Assembly (NCBI RefSeq): GCF_002025255.2 | Contig: NZ_CP054587.1 | Span: 2,418,001 to 2,482,000, forward strand | DNA: 64,000 nt | Direction: 5' to 3' | Source of the DNA: Halolamina sp. CBA1230 | GTDB taxonomy: Archaea; Halobacteriota; Halobacteria; Halobacteriales; Haloferacaceae | Part shown: positions 43,444-52,212 of the stretch, piece after piece | Layout of the letters: every line of letters begins with the position of its first letter | How positions within the stretch are numbered: position 1 is the stretch's first letter | Made by a program: the position numbers and the translations under genes | Notes under the pieces: model-generated | Database searches by the model: none | What the model saw: the letters and a program-made list of their open reading frames with translations, nothing else | What the model was told of the DNA's origin: nothing

Positions 43444-43970
43444 TCGGCCGTATCCGTACAGTTCGTCGACTGGTGGACGAGCCCCTCGGCGTCGACGGAT
43501 AGCTCGAACGCCGCTTCCTCGCTCCCCCCGCAGGTTCCGGAGCCGATGCTCCACATCGGCAGTTCGTCCTCGGGGGCCGCGACCGCGGTGACGACCGTGC
43601 TGCCGTACGGCACCGGCTCGAACTGGATCCCGGTGCCCGAGCCGTCCGTCGAGCGGAACTCCCGGCGCTGCGCGTCACCCAGCGGCGTGAACGTCACTGC
43701 CTGTTCCCACGCCTGGGCTGGGATGTCGTCGACGGTCCCGGCGTCGGGGAACGTCTCCGTCTCGTCGTCGGCGTAGGTGAGTTCGACCCCGCCGAACCCC
43801 TCGGCCATCACGGCGGCGGTGAACACGAGCGTCCGGCCGCTCTCGTTGCGGAAATCCACCGTCACGCGCTGGGGTCCCGGCGTCTCGGTATCCTCTGCGG
43901 GCGCGGTACAGCCCGCGACCGAGACGGCGAGCGAGAGCCCCGCGACTACGAGGAACTGTCGTCGGTCCAT
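43440..43970 (-). CDS. Tat lipoprotein of unknown function
   Basis: 176 residues. MDRRQFLVVAGLSLAVSVAGCTA has twin arginines and a lipobox ending at Cys21, so Tat export and lipid attachment are predicted. The mature part begins with a Thr/Pro-rich linker and a beta-sandwich-like domain containing two cysteines near the end. No family recognised. Confidence 0.75.
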   Translation of the reverse strand: MDRRQFLVVAGLSLAVSVAGCTAPAEDTETPGPQRVTVDFRNESGRTLVFTAAVMAEGFGGVELTYADDETETFPDAGTVDDIPAQAWEQAVTFTPLGDAQRREFRSTDGSGTGIQFEPVPYGSTVVTAVAAPEDELPMWSIGSGTCGGSEEAAFELSVDAEGLVHQSTNCTDTAD

Positions 43971-44033
43971 ACTGGCGTGTCCCTCGGGTCGGTGATCAAA
44001 CCACCTCGAGGCGTGGTAGCCGCCGGCAGCCGC

Positions 44034-44360
44034 TCAGAAGTGGTTGGGGTGTTCGGTGCCGTGCTGGAGTTCGCCGCCGCGGCCGCCCTCGACGGTCGCG
44101 TCGCCCTGCTCGCCGGTCGAGGGAACCAGCACGTGGACCTCGTCGACCTCGTCGAACGCCACGATCATGTCGCGTTTGATGTTCTGTGCGGTGAGGTCGC
44201 TGATCCCGCAGCCGGCACAGGACCCCCCGAGCTCGACGGTGACGGTGCCGGTCTCCGGGTCCGCCTCCCGGACGACGCTCCGCCCGCCGTGCATCTGGAT
44301 GATGGGCATCTGCCCGGTCATCCAGTCCTCGACGCGCTGTTTCAGACTCTCCTCGCTCAT
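44034..44360 (-). CDS. NifU-like Fe-S scaffold protein
   Basis: 108 residues. The NifU C-terminal domain has [20 protein letters not shown] with Cys48 and Cys51 binding a shared cluster. A short extra C-terminal tail ([13 protein letters not shown]) has His residues. It would deliver Fe-S clusters to apoproteins in the cytosol. Confidence 0.9.
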   Translation of the reverse strand: MSEESLKQRVEDWMTGQMPIIQMHGGRSVVREADPETGTVTVELGGSCAGCGISDLTAQNIKRDMIVAFDEVDEVHVLVPSTGEQGDATVEGGRGGELQHGTEHPNHF

Positions 44361-44456
44361 TGCTCGCGTTTGGGGGCGCGGACACTGGTAGCTTGCGGTT
44401 TCCCTGCAGCCCGCGCTCCGCGAAAAAACTGTGTCACGATCGTTCCCGTCGTCGCC

Positions 44457-45878
44457 TCAACGGCGGTTCCGACTGTGCCACCACGCGAGCGACCCCAGCC
44501 CGACACCTGCGAGCGCCGTCAGCGCGCCGAACCCCGGCGCGCCGACGTTCGACTCCCCCTCGGCCGGCGTCCCGGCGCCCGTCCGCGTCGGCGTCGCGGT
44601 CACGAGGTCGTCGTACCCCCAGAGCGTCCGCCCGTCGGCGTCGGGGAACACGTACAGCGCCGCGGGCGACTCCGCGGTCGCCCGCGAGGGGGCGACGAAC
44701 GTGGAGCCGGGGACGGCGACTCGGGCGGTCCAGAACTCCGCGTGGGGGAGATCCGCCCACCACGTCAGCTCCCGCGGCGCCGAGGGATCACTCACGTCGT
44801 GACGCTTCACGCCGCCACGGTACCACGAGCTGTACAGGATCCCGTCCCGGAACTCGAAGTTGTGCGCGGTGGTCCAGACCCCGTCCTGCGTCGCGTCGGG
44901 TGAGGGCGGCGGCTCGATCGTCGAGCGGTGAGTCGGCTCTGCGGGCGTAGAGATATCGTACAGGTCGATCCCGCCCGGGCCGCCCTCGGGGCGCTCCTCG
45001 GTCGCCCACGCCTCGCGGCCGACCGCGAGCAGGTCGCCGGCCTCGTCGACGGCGGCGTAGTGGGAGTTCCCCGGGAGCGTGTCGTACCCGTCCGTACCGG
45101 ACTCGTACTCGTCGGCGACCGTCTCGGGTCCCCGGCCGACGTGGGCGATCGCCGTCGGCGCAGCCGGATCGCTCACGTCGACCAGCCACGTGCCTGCGTC
45201 CCAGTGGGCGAGGTAGGCAACGCCGTCCTGTACGAACACGTCGTGCACCGTGCGCGGGAGCGGGGGGAGCTCCGCCCAGCGCCCGTCGTGTTCGACCAGC
45301 GACCAGGTGCCGACACGGCTCGGCTCGTCGACGCCGTCGACGATGGCGAGTTCGCGGTCGGCGCCGTCGTTCGCGGTGAGGTACGCCCGGCTCCCGTCGA
45401 GGAAGGCGTTGTGGATCGGGTAGTCGGTCTCGTAGAACGTCCGCCGCTCGGGCGATTCGGGATCGGAGATATCGACGAACAGCGCGCCCGAGAGCTCGCT
45501 CATCCCGGGGTTGGCGGGGCCGACGACCAGCAGCGTCTCCCCCGAGAGCTTCACGTCGTAGATCCCGTCGAGCGGGCCCCCCTCGCGGTCGGCCATGAGG
45601 TCGCGGCGCTCGGCGAGCACGCGAGGCTCGTCGGGGTCGGAGATATCGACGACAGCGTACCCCGTCGTCGCGGCGACGTAGGCGGTCGTGCCGTCGTCGG
45701 AGACGACCGCCTCCGTGGCGCCCTCGAGTTCGACCCGAGCCAGCGGGCCGTACCCCGTGTCGGTCCGGGTCGGCGGCGTCCCGTCGGGGTCGTTCTCGGG
45801 CGGCGTCGGGTGGCCGGCGACGCGGCCGGGGAGGAGGGCGGCACCGCCGAGCAGCGACAGCGCCTCGCGCCTGCGCAT
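44457..45878 (-). CDS. LVIVD-repeat surface protein with PGF-CTERM signal
   Basis: 473 residues from the ATG at 45878. Tat-like start MRRREALSLLGGAALLPG, then seven-bladed propeller repeats of the LVIVD type (AYVAATTGYAVVDISDPDEPRVL, YDVKLSGETLLVVG, AYLAHWDAGTWLVDVSDPAAP). A linker leads to the C-terminal GAPGFGALTALAGVGLGSLAWW plus SRNRR, a PGF-CTERM sorting motif for archaeosortase A. Predicted to be exported, then lipid-attached at the surface. Confidence 0.85.
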   Translation of the reverse strand: MRRREALSLLGGAALLPGRVAGHPTPPENDPDGTPPTRTDTGYGPLARVELEGATEAVVSDDGTTAYVAATTGYAVVDISDPDEPRVLAERRDLMADREGGPLDGIYDVKLSGETLLVVGPANPGMSELSGALFVDISDPESPERRTFYETDYPIHNAFLDGSRAYLTANDGADRELAIVDGVDEPSRVGTWSLVEHDGRWAELPPLPRTVHDVFVQDGVAYLAHWDAGTWLVDVSDPAAPTAIAHVGRGPETVADEYESGTDGYDTLPGNSHYAAVDEAGDLLAVGREAWATEERPEGGPGGIDLYDISTPAEPTHRSTIEPPPSPDATQDGVWTTAHNFEFRDGILYSSWYRGGVKRHDVSDPSAPRELTWWADLPHAEFWTARVAVPGSTFVAPSRATAESPAALYVFPDADGRTLWGYDDLVTATPTRTGAGTPAEGESNVGAPGFGALTALAGVGLGSLAWWHSRNRR

Positions 45879-45976
45879 GGCTCCGGGAACGCGACGTGCA
45901 CGCATAAGGAGCGGGGTCGCGGACCGGACGACCGAACGGGCGAAACGCGCTTGGGGGCGGCGACCGACGTGCGGGT

Positions 45977-46714
45977 ATGACGGACGCTGATCTCGACGGA
46001 CGGGTCGCGCTGGTGACCGGGAGCGCCTCGGGGCTGGGTCGCGGGCTGGCGCTCGCGATGGCCGACGCCGGCGCCGACGTGGCGGTCCACTACCACAGCA
46101 GCGACGACGAGGCGGCGACGACGGCGGCCGACGCGCGGGCGTTCGGCGCCGACGCGACGACCGTCCAGGGCGACGTGACCGACCCCGAGAGCGTCGACGC
46201 GCTGTTCGACGAGGTGGAGGAGGAGTTGGGGACCGTCGACGTGCTGGTGAACAACGTCGGCGACTTCGCCCCGAACCACTGGGAAGAGATCGACCTCGAG
46301 GCGTGGAACCGCGTGCTGGCGACCAACCTGAACGGGACGATGCTCTGCTCGCGGCGGGCGCTGCCCGCGATGCGCGAGGGGGAGTGGGGCCGGATCGTCA
46401 ACGTCGGCTACGCGAGCAGCGAGAAAGCGATGGTGGGGGCGACGAACTTCCCGTACTTCGTCGCGAAGACGGGCGTGTTGATGTTCACGCGGATGCTCGC
46501 GGCCGACACACAGGACGACGGGATCACCGTCAACGCGGTGTCACCGTACGTGCTCGAGACCAGCGACGAGTTCCCCGACGAGGCGCCCCGTGGCCGCTGG
46601 GCGACGATCGAGGACGTGGTGAACGCGGCGCTGTTTTTCTGCCGGTCGGAGAGCGACTACGTCTCGGGTGAGAACGTCGAGATCGACGGCGGCTGGCTCC
46701 CGGAAGAGATCTAG
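45977..46714 (+). CDS. Short-chain dehydrogenase/reductase
   Basis: 245 residues, classical SDR. Cofactor-binding TGSASGLGRG (14-23), NNVG instead of NNAG (92-95), Ser147 and the catalytic Tyr160-x3-Lys164 (YFVAK). The C-terminal DYVSGENVEIDGGW is typical of FabG-like enzymes. Substrate unknown (3-oxoacyl or sugar/alcohol). Stop codon overlaps that of the convergent gene. Confidence 0.9.
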   Translation: MTDADLDGRVALVTGSASGLGRGLALAMADAGADVAVHYHSSDDEAATTAADARAFGADATTVQGDVTDPESVDALFDEVEEELGTVDVLVNNVGDFAPNHWEEIDLEAWNRVLATNLNGTMLCSRRALPAMREGEWGRIVNVGYASSEKAMVGATNFPYFVAKTGVLMFTRMLAADTQDDGITVNAVSPYVLETSDEFPDEAPRGRWATIEDVVNAALFFCRSESDYVSGENVEIDGGWLPEEI

Positions 46715-47091
46715 TAGTCGGGGGCCTCGTCCTCGACTTCCCGTTTGAGCGAGTCCCGCCGGGATTTGGCGTCCCGGCCGGTGGCTTCGAGCAGGAACTC
46801 GTTTTTGCTGTCGACGGCCTCGCCCGCGGCCTCCAGTTCGTCGGGGCCGAGCTCGGTCGGGTCCCGCTCCTCGAACTCCACGCCGAGCCAGTCCTTCTTG
46901 CCCGAGTACTCCACCGCGCCGGCGACGATGCGCTCGAACACGGGGTTGTCGGGCTCCTCGACCACGTAGAGGTCGCTCCCCTTGTACTCCTCCGTGGCGG
47001 TGATCTCGCCGAAGTACTCCTCCACAGTCGCCTCCATGTCCGGGATGCGCTCCTCGAGCGTCTCGCCGCGGCGCATCTTGTACTCCTTCAT
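46711..47091 (-). CDS. DUF5611 family protein
   Basis: 126 residues, highly charged. The N-terminal MKEYKMRRGETLEERIPDM...VEEYFGEIT is, as I recall, the haloarchaeal DUF5611 signature. An alpha/beta domain of about 100 residues is followed by a basic/acidic tail. No metal or membrane features. Function unknown. Confidence 0.8.
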   Translation of the reverse strand: MKEYKMRRGETLEERIPDMEATVEEYFGEITATEEYKGSDLYVVEEPDNPVFERIVAGAVEYSGKKDWLGVEFEERDPTELGPDELEAAGEAVDSKNEFLLEATGRDAKSRRDSLKREVEDEAPDY

Positions 47092-47133
47092 GCCCAGCCG
47101 TTTGCGAGCGGTCGGTTTACTTGTTGTGGGTCG

Positions 47134-48345
47134 CTACTCCGCCTTCTGCTGCTCGGTGATGTAGCCGACTCGACACTCCGGACAGATGTCGCCGGCCCGC
47201 ATCGAAGAGTTCCCAACGTCGCGAGTCAGCCCGCACTCGGGGCAGTAGTACTCGAGTTCGGCGTCGCGGCTCGACCGTTCGAGGTCGACGTTGGCGGTCG
47301 GCCCCGCCGACGCGTCGCTCGGCTCGCCGGATTCGGTGCGGTCGCCGTTCGCGCGATCGGCGTCGGTCGACCCCGTCTCCTCCGGCGACGAGAAGTCGCC
47401 GATGTCGATGCCGTCGGGCGCCGTCGCGTCGTGCTCCTCGTCCTCGCCGGGCCCCTCGGGCCAGGGCATGTGCCCCTCGTCGGTCTCCTCGAGCCCGGTC
47501 GGCTCGTCGGGTTCGGGCGCGGACGACGGCTCGCTCGACGGCTGCTCGGGGCCGGCGTCCATGATCTCGGCGTCCTCGGACTCAACCGCCGAGGTGGTGG
47601 AGGACTGCTGGGGGTCGTCGGCGTCGGGTTCCGAGGGCTCGGGGGACGGTTCCGAGAACGAGTCGTCGGCGTCGATGATCTCGGCGTCGTTCTCGTCGCT
47701 CTCGGACGCCGAGGGCTCGCCGCCGCTCAGTTCGTCGTCGGGTACCTCCTCGGGGGTGGCCTCTTCCTCCCACTGCCGGCGCCCCTCCTCGGGCGGGGAC
47801 GCCTCGTCGTCGTCGAGGATCACGCCGTCGTCGCTCTCGGGGTCGGGGCTCTCCTCGTCCTCGGCGGCTGCCGAGCGCTGGCCGGGGTGGACGGGGACGT
47901 CCTCGTCCTCCTCGGGGGGCTGTTCCAGCATGTCGTCGTCCCTCTCGGCCTGTTCGATGATGTCGGCGACGCCGCGATCGACGGGGTCCTCGTCGGGCTC
48001 GACCGCGGACGACTCTTCCGGCCCCTGCTCAGTCCCCGAACTCGGCGCGTCGGTGTCGGCGCCCGCATCCGGTTGGGTCGGGGTGTCGGCGCTCCCCCAC
48101 CCCCCGCCAGTGTCGGCTCCGGTGCTGGCTGTCGACTCCGTCCCGGACCCCCCCTCGGCAGCCGACTCCCGGAGCTGATCGATCGACGTGATCTCCTTGT
48201 TCTCGCTGACCACCTGCTTCTCGCCGCAGCGCTCGCAGGTCTTGACTTCCCGGACGGTAACGACGACCTCGTTCCCCTCCTCGTTTCGTTCGCGCTCGGT
48301 CTCCGGCTCGCCGAAGTCGTGTCCGAGCAGACACCTGAGTCCCAT
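47134..48345 (-). CDS. Two zinc ribbons joined by a long acidic linker (DUF7093-like)
   Basis: 403 residues. The N-terminal 60 contain CERCGEKQ and a basic/acidic start (MGLRCLLGHDFGEPETERERNEEGNEVVVTV). Residues about 65-360 are low-complexity Asp/Glu/Ser/Pro, unlikely to fold. The C terminus has YCPECGLTRDVGNSSMRAGDICPECRVGYI, a second ribbon. The haloarchaeal family is uncharacterised; the layout suggests a bridging or nucleic-acid-associated adaptor. Confidence 0.75.
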   Translation of the reverse strand: MGLRCLLGHDFGEPETERERNEEGNEVVVTVREVKTCERCGEKQVVSENKEITSIDQLRESAAEGGSGTESTASTGADTGGGWGSADTPTQPDAGADTDAPSSGTEQGPEESSAVEPDEDPVDRGVADIIEQAERDDDMLEQPPEEDEDVPVHPGQRSAAAEDEESPDPESDDGVILDDDEASPPEEGRRQWEEEATPEEVPDDELSGGEPSASESDENDAEIIDADDSFSEPSPEPSEPDADDPQQSSTTSAVESEDAEIMDAGPEQPSSEPSSAPEPDEPTGLEETDEGHMPWPEGPGEDEEHDATAPDGIDIGDFSSPEETGSTDADRANGDRTESGEPSDASAGPTANVDLERSSRDAELEYYCPECGLTRDVGNSSMRAGDICPECRVGYITEQQKAE

Positions 48346-48424
48346 TACCCGTGTTAGACGGGCGGAAGGCTAAAAATACCCCGCCACCTGCCGGTGGCGC
48401 GGGCGGCCGGGTTCGCGGACGCTT

Positions 48425-48484
48425 TCGCCGGTAGAAGTAAGCCGCTCGCACCCTGCCCGTCGCCGGTAGAAGTAAGCCGCTCGC
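48425..48484 (+). repeat. Tandem 25-bp direct repeat upstream of the HTH gene
   Basis: Two exact 25-bp copies at 48425-48449 and 48460-48484 (period 35) share GGTAGAAGTAAGCCGCTCGC. AGTAA in the second copy lies roughly 30 bases before the ATG at 48501 and may be its TATA element, so the promoter seems duplicated. Confidence 0.7.
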
Positions 48485-48500
48485 TCCCCCACGGGCGGGT

Positions 48501-48800
48501 ATGGCCGTCAGTCCGGAGCATCGCGACAGGGACGAAGTGGAGCTTGAGGTGCTCGCTGCGCTGGCCGACCGCGCCGAGGAGGGGATGAGCGTGCTCGAAC
48601 TGCGCGCGGCGGTCGACGCCGACATCGACCGGCTCGAACCCGCGCTCGGCGACCTCAAGGACGCGGGGCTGATCGAGGTGGAGAGCGACGGCGACGGGGT
48701 GGTGCTCTACCCCGCCGAGGGCGTCGTCGCCGACCCCGAGGAGCTCGACGACGAGGAACCGGGCGTGCTGGACGTCATCCGGGACCGGTTCGGGCTCTGA
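48501..48800 (+). CDS. Small winged-helix-like protein (DUF6432-like)
   Basis: 99 residues. VELEVLAALADRAEEGMSVLELRAAVDADIDRLEPALGDLKDAGLIEVESDGDGVVLYPAEG has the spacing of an ArsR/MarR-like winged helix. Haloarchaeal homologues are uncharacterised. Could be a DNA-binding regulator. A duplicated promoter-like repeat lies just upstream. Confidence 0.72.
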   Translation: MAVSPEHRDRDEVELEVLAALADRAEEGMSVLELRAAVDADIDRLEPALGDLKDAGLIEVESDGDGVVLYPAEGVVADPEELDDEEPGVLDVIRDRFGL

Positions 48801-48848
48801 GTTCCCGAACCGGCGGAGTTTTTCCCGCCGGCACCGAACGACCGGGCA

Positions 48849-49886
48849 ATGACGCTAGTCGGCGGGAGCCACGCCGATCACGGCGCGGCGTTCGGCGAGC
48901 GCGGCGGCCGCGAGGTGGTCGAGGAGTACGGGCGCCCCGAGCGCGCGGTCCGGGCGGTCCGGAACGCCGTCGGCGTGATCGAGATGGGGTACGGCGCCGT
49001 CGTCGTGACCGGCGACGATCGCCGCGCCGTCGTCGGCGATACCGTCACCAACGACGTTCCAGCGGCCGACGGCGAGGGCTGCTACGCGCTGGTGCTCGAC
49101 GACGGGGCGGTCGAAACCGAACTGTTCGTCTACGACGCCGGCGAGCGCCTGCTGCTGTTCACGCCGCCGGGTTGTGCCGACCTGTTGGTCCGCCGCCTGC
49201 GCGAGGACGGTCGGGCCGTCGACGTCCGCGAGGCGACGACGGAGTTCGGCGTGTTCGGCGTCCACGGGCCGATGGCGACCGAGAAGATCGCCTCCGTGCT
49301 GCACAACGCTGGCGCGCCGACGGGTGCGTACTCGTTCGTCCGGGGGTCGATGGGCGACGCCGGCGTCTCCGTCGTCGCCGGCGACGCGTCGGGCGGCGAG
49401 GAGAGCTACGAGGTGATCTGTGCCGCCGCCGACGCCGACGAGGTGTGGATGACGCTGCTCTCGCGGGGCAACGGCGCCGCCCCCTTCGGCTACGAGACGT
49501 ACGAGACGCTCACCCTCGAGGCCGGAACGCCGCTGTTCGACCCCGAGATCCGTGGAGAACAGCCTGCATCGCTCGGACTCGGCGACGTCGCTGGGGTCGA
49601 GGCGGCTACCGAGAACGGGCCGACCCACCGACTCGTCGGTCTCCGGGTCGACGCCGACGAAGCGCCCGAGAGCGGGGCCGACGTACTCGGTGCGGACGGC
49701 TCGGTCGGCCACGTAACCCGAGCGCGGTGGAGCCCGTCGCTGTCGGCCCCGATCGCGTTCGCGCGGGTCGAGCGAGACGCGTCGGTCCGTGCCGTCCGGG
49801 CCGAGCAGGGGGAGGCGCCGGCGAGCCGATCCGCGCTCCCGTTCGTCGACGGGAGCGATCGGTCCCGGCGCATCCCGTCGTACTGA
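48849..49886 (+). CDS. GcvT/YgfZ-like folate-binding protein
   Basis: 345 residues. The N-terminal beta-rich part (VIEMGYGAVVVTGDDRRAVVGDTVTNDVP) and central FGVFGVHGPMATEKIASVL plus the C-terminal barrel (HRLVGLRVDADEAPESGADV...GHVTRARWSPSLSAPIAFARV) match the GcvT family of aminomethyltransferases and YgfZ-type Fe-S maintenance proteins. True glycine-cleavage T protein is usually longer and clustered with gcvH/P, which are not seen here, so a YgfZ-like role is also possible. Confidence 0.82.
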   Translation: MTLVGGSHADHGAAFGERGGREVVEEYGRPERAVRAVRNAVGVIEMGYGAVVVTGDDRRAVVGDTVTNDVPAADGEGCYALVLDDGAVETELFVYDAGERLLLFTPPGCADLLVRRLREDGRAVDVREATTEFGVFGVHGPMATEKIASVLHNAGAPTGAYSFVRGSMGDAGVSVVAGDASGGEESYEVICAAADADEVWMTLLSRGNGAAPFGYETYETLTLEAGTPLFDPEIRGEQPASLGLGDVAGVEAATENGPTHRLVGLRVDADEAPESGADVLGADGSVGHVTRARWSPSLSAPIAFARVERDASVRAVRAEQGEAPASRSALPFVDGSDRSRRIPSY

Positions 49887-49909
49887 ACGGTGCTGCTGCT
49901 GGGGAGCCC

Positions 49910-50998
49910 TTAGGGCAGGTAGCTCCGCAGGTGCTCCCGGGAGAGCAGCGTCGTGGGACGGTCCATGTGGACGCCGATCTCGCCCGACGTGAGGCGGAGT
50001 CCCAGCTGCTGGACCGGCTCCGGGAGCGAGTACGCCCGGCGCAGCCAGTGGCCGAGCCGGATTTCCGTCGCGAGTTCGTCGCGCCACGCCGTCTCGTAGG
50101 CCGACAGCGTCGCCGGATCGTCCGGGTCGATCTGTCGAACCGCGTTATCCGCGGACCGCATCCCGTAGAGGATGCCGCCGCCGGTGAACGGCTTCGTCTG
50201 TGCGGCGGCGTCGCCGACCAGGAACACGCGATGAGACGCGACCGAATCGGGTGGTCCGATCGGGATGGCGCCCGAACAGAAGCGGCCGATCTCGGCGCCG
50301 TAGTCGTCGACGAGCCGGTCGAACCGCTCGCGGGCGTCCTCGTCGGAATCCGGTCGGACCCCGAGCCCGTACTCGACGCCGGCCTCGCCCCGGGGGATGC
50401 GCCACGCGAAGAAGCTCGGTACCGTCAGGTGAACGTCGACGAAGTCGCTGTGGTCCGGCTCCGGATCGAACCCCAGCACGCCGTGGAGTTTCTCGTCGGG
50501 TTCTGGCAGGCCGACCGCGCGGCGGACCCGGGAGACGGGGCCGTCACAGCCGGCGACCATCCGCGCCTCGACGGTGAACGTGTCCCCGTCGTCGGGCGAA
50601 ACCGTCAGTTCGACGCTGTCGATCCCCTCGTCGACCCCTGTGACGGTGTGGCCGTCGTGAATCTCCGCGCCGGCGTCGCGGGCGGTCTCCGCGAGGATGC
50701 GGTCGAGCTCCTCGCGGTCGATCACGTTCGAGACGGGTTCGTCCTTGTAGAAGGGGTAGGCGTCACTCTCGGGACCGCCGACGTGGAAGTCGGCGCCGTA
50801 CACCTCGTTCTGGAGCAGTTCCTCGCGCGCGCCGTCGGGGGTGTACTCCCAGATGTCTCTGGAGACGTGCCCCGAACAGGCCAGGGGCGTGCCGATCTCC
50901 CCCTGCTCGAAGGCGATCACGTCGTAGCCCGCCTCGGCCGCGCGGCGGGCGACACGTGCGCCGGCGGGGCCGACGCCGACGACGGCGAAGTCGTACAT
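49910..50998 (-). CDS. Geranylgeranyl reductase-family flavoprotein
   Basis: 362 residues from the ATG at 50998. FAD dinucleotide motif DFAVVGVGPAGARVARRAAEAG, then ACSGHVS (family cysteine), AGCDGPVSRVRR (GD-type motif) and VGDAAAQTKPFTGGGILYGMR. This group reduces the geranylgeranyl double bonds of archaeal lipids or of menaquinone/chlorophyll side chains. The lipid substrate is inferred. Confidence 0.9.
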   Translation of the reverse strand: MYDFAVVGVGPAGARVARRAAEAGYDVIAFEQGEIGTPLACSGHVSRDIWEYTPDGAREELLQNEVYGADFHVGGPESDAYPFYKDEPVSNVIDREELDRILAETARDAGAEIHDGHTVTGVDEGIDSVELTVSPDDGDTFTVEARMVAGCDGPVSRVRRAVGLPEPDEKLHGVLGFDPEPDHSDFVDVHLTVPSFFAWRIPRGEAGVEYGLGVRPDSDEDARERFDRLVDDYGAEIGRFCSGAIPIGPPDSVASHRVFLVGDAAAQTKPFTGGGILYGMRSADNAVRQIDPDDPATLSAYETAWRDELATEIRLGHWLRRAYSLPEPVQQLGLRLTSGEIGVHMDRPTTLLSREHLRSYLP

Positions 50999-51172
50999 AC
51001 CCCCGACTATCCGGGCTCGGACCATATGTCCCGTGGTTGGGGCTGACAGCCGACGCGCTTCCCTATCGCGGGCCGGTGCGTCGGGCTCCCGCCCTGTGCG
51101 ACCCGCGTCGATCGCGACTACATCGAGGGGGCTGGCCGCCCGATCGTACTTGAGTGTCGGGCCGAGCGATCG

Positions 51173-52156
51173 TTAGTCGACGATCGTGAGCCCGCGACAC
51201 GTCTGGTCGCCGACGCGGTCGGGCAGGGACACCGGGAGTTCGTCCCACGAGTCGCCGCCGTCGTCGGTGCGGTAGAGCCCGTGGTTGTTCGCCGCCCAGA
51301 CCACGCCGGCGCCGCGTTCGAGCACCGCGCGGTACACGCCCTCCCCGGTCGGGATTCCGCGGTCGTCGAGGCGTTCCCAGTCGTCGCCTTCACGGCGGTA
51401 GAGGTACGACTCGCCGATCCGGTGGGCCTCGCGCGCGCTCCGCGCGGCGGAGAGCAGGACCCGCGGGGTCGACCCGTCGGGCAGTTCGACCGCGACGCTC
51501 CAGCAGTAGGTGTGTTCGAGACCGGACTGCGGGTGCTGCCACGACTCGCCGGCGTCGGTCGTCTCGGCGTACCCGTCGCCGGCGGCGACCCACGCGCGGC
51601 CCGGCGCGTCGGGATGCGTGTCGATCGTGTGGGTGTCGATCCGGGCGCTCGGAACGCGGTCGGTCCAGTCGACGCCGTCCTCGCCGAGTCGTGCGCGGAG
51701 GAGTGCGCCGGCCTCGACGGCGACGTGCAGCAGGGCTGTGTCGCCCGGATCGGGTTCGATCCAGCGGATGTGGTGGGTGTCGGGGCGTGGCGGGAACGAC
51801 CATTCGTCCGACGACGGGAGGTCGGTGAGTCCCGGGAGCCCTTCGAACGTCTCCCCGCCGTCCGTACTCCGGTAGAGGCGGCTGGGTTCCGTGCCGGCGT
51901 AGACTGTTTCGGGATCCTCGGGGTCGACTGCGAGCGAGGTGACCGCGTCCTGCTCGATCCCGTCGGCGCGGCGCCACGACTCCCCGTCGTCGGTCGATCG
52001 CTGGAGGCCGTGTTCGAACGTGCCGACGAGGACGGCGCCCTCCGTGACGGCGACACACTCGGTCTGGGAGTCGAACGGCTGCTCGCGGATCAGCGTCTCG
52101 CTGTCCGTGTCGACGACGAACAGGGCGTCCTCGTAGACGGCGTAGGCGATGGACAT
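51173..52156 (-). CDS. Asp-box/BNR beta-propeller protein
   Basis: 327 residues. At least four Asp boxes of form S-x-D-x-G-x-x-W (STDDGESW, STDGGETF, TTDAGESW, TDDGGDSW) mark propeller blades like those in sortilin/sialidase and photosystem-assembly Ycf48 proteins. No signal peptide, so probably cytosolic. No catalytic residues recognised. The start ATG at 52156 is the first in frame. Confidence 0.82.
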   Translation of the reverse strand: MSIAYAVYEDALFVVDTDSETLIREQPFDSQTECVAVTEGAVLVGTFEHGLQRSTDDGESWRRADGIEQDAVTSLAVDPEDPETVYAGTEPSRLYRSTDGGETFEGLPGLTDLPSSDEWSFPPRPDTHHIRWIEPDPGDTALLHVAVEAGALLRARLGEDGVDWTDRVPSARIDTHTIDTHPDAPGRAWVAAGDGYAETTDAGESWQHPQSGLEHTYCWSVAVELPDGSTPRVLLSAARSAREAHRIGESYLYRREGDDWERLDDRGIPTGEGVYRAVLERGAGVVWAANNHGLYRTDDGGDSWDELPVSLPDRVGDQTCRGLTIVD

Positions 52157-52212
52157 ACCCGGAGAGAGGGGAGGGAGCGTCGAAAAGGTAGCGCCGGCGA
52201 CTAGTCAGGTCG

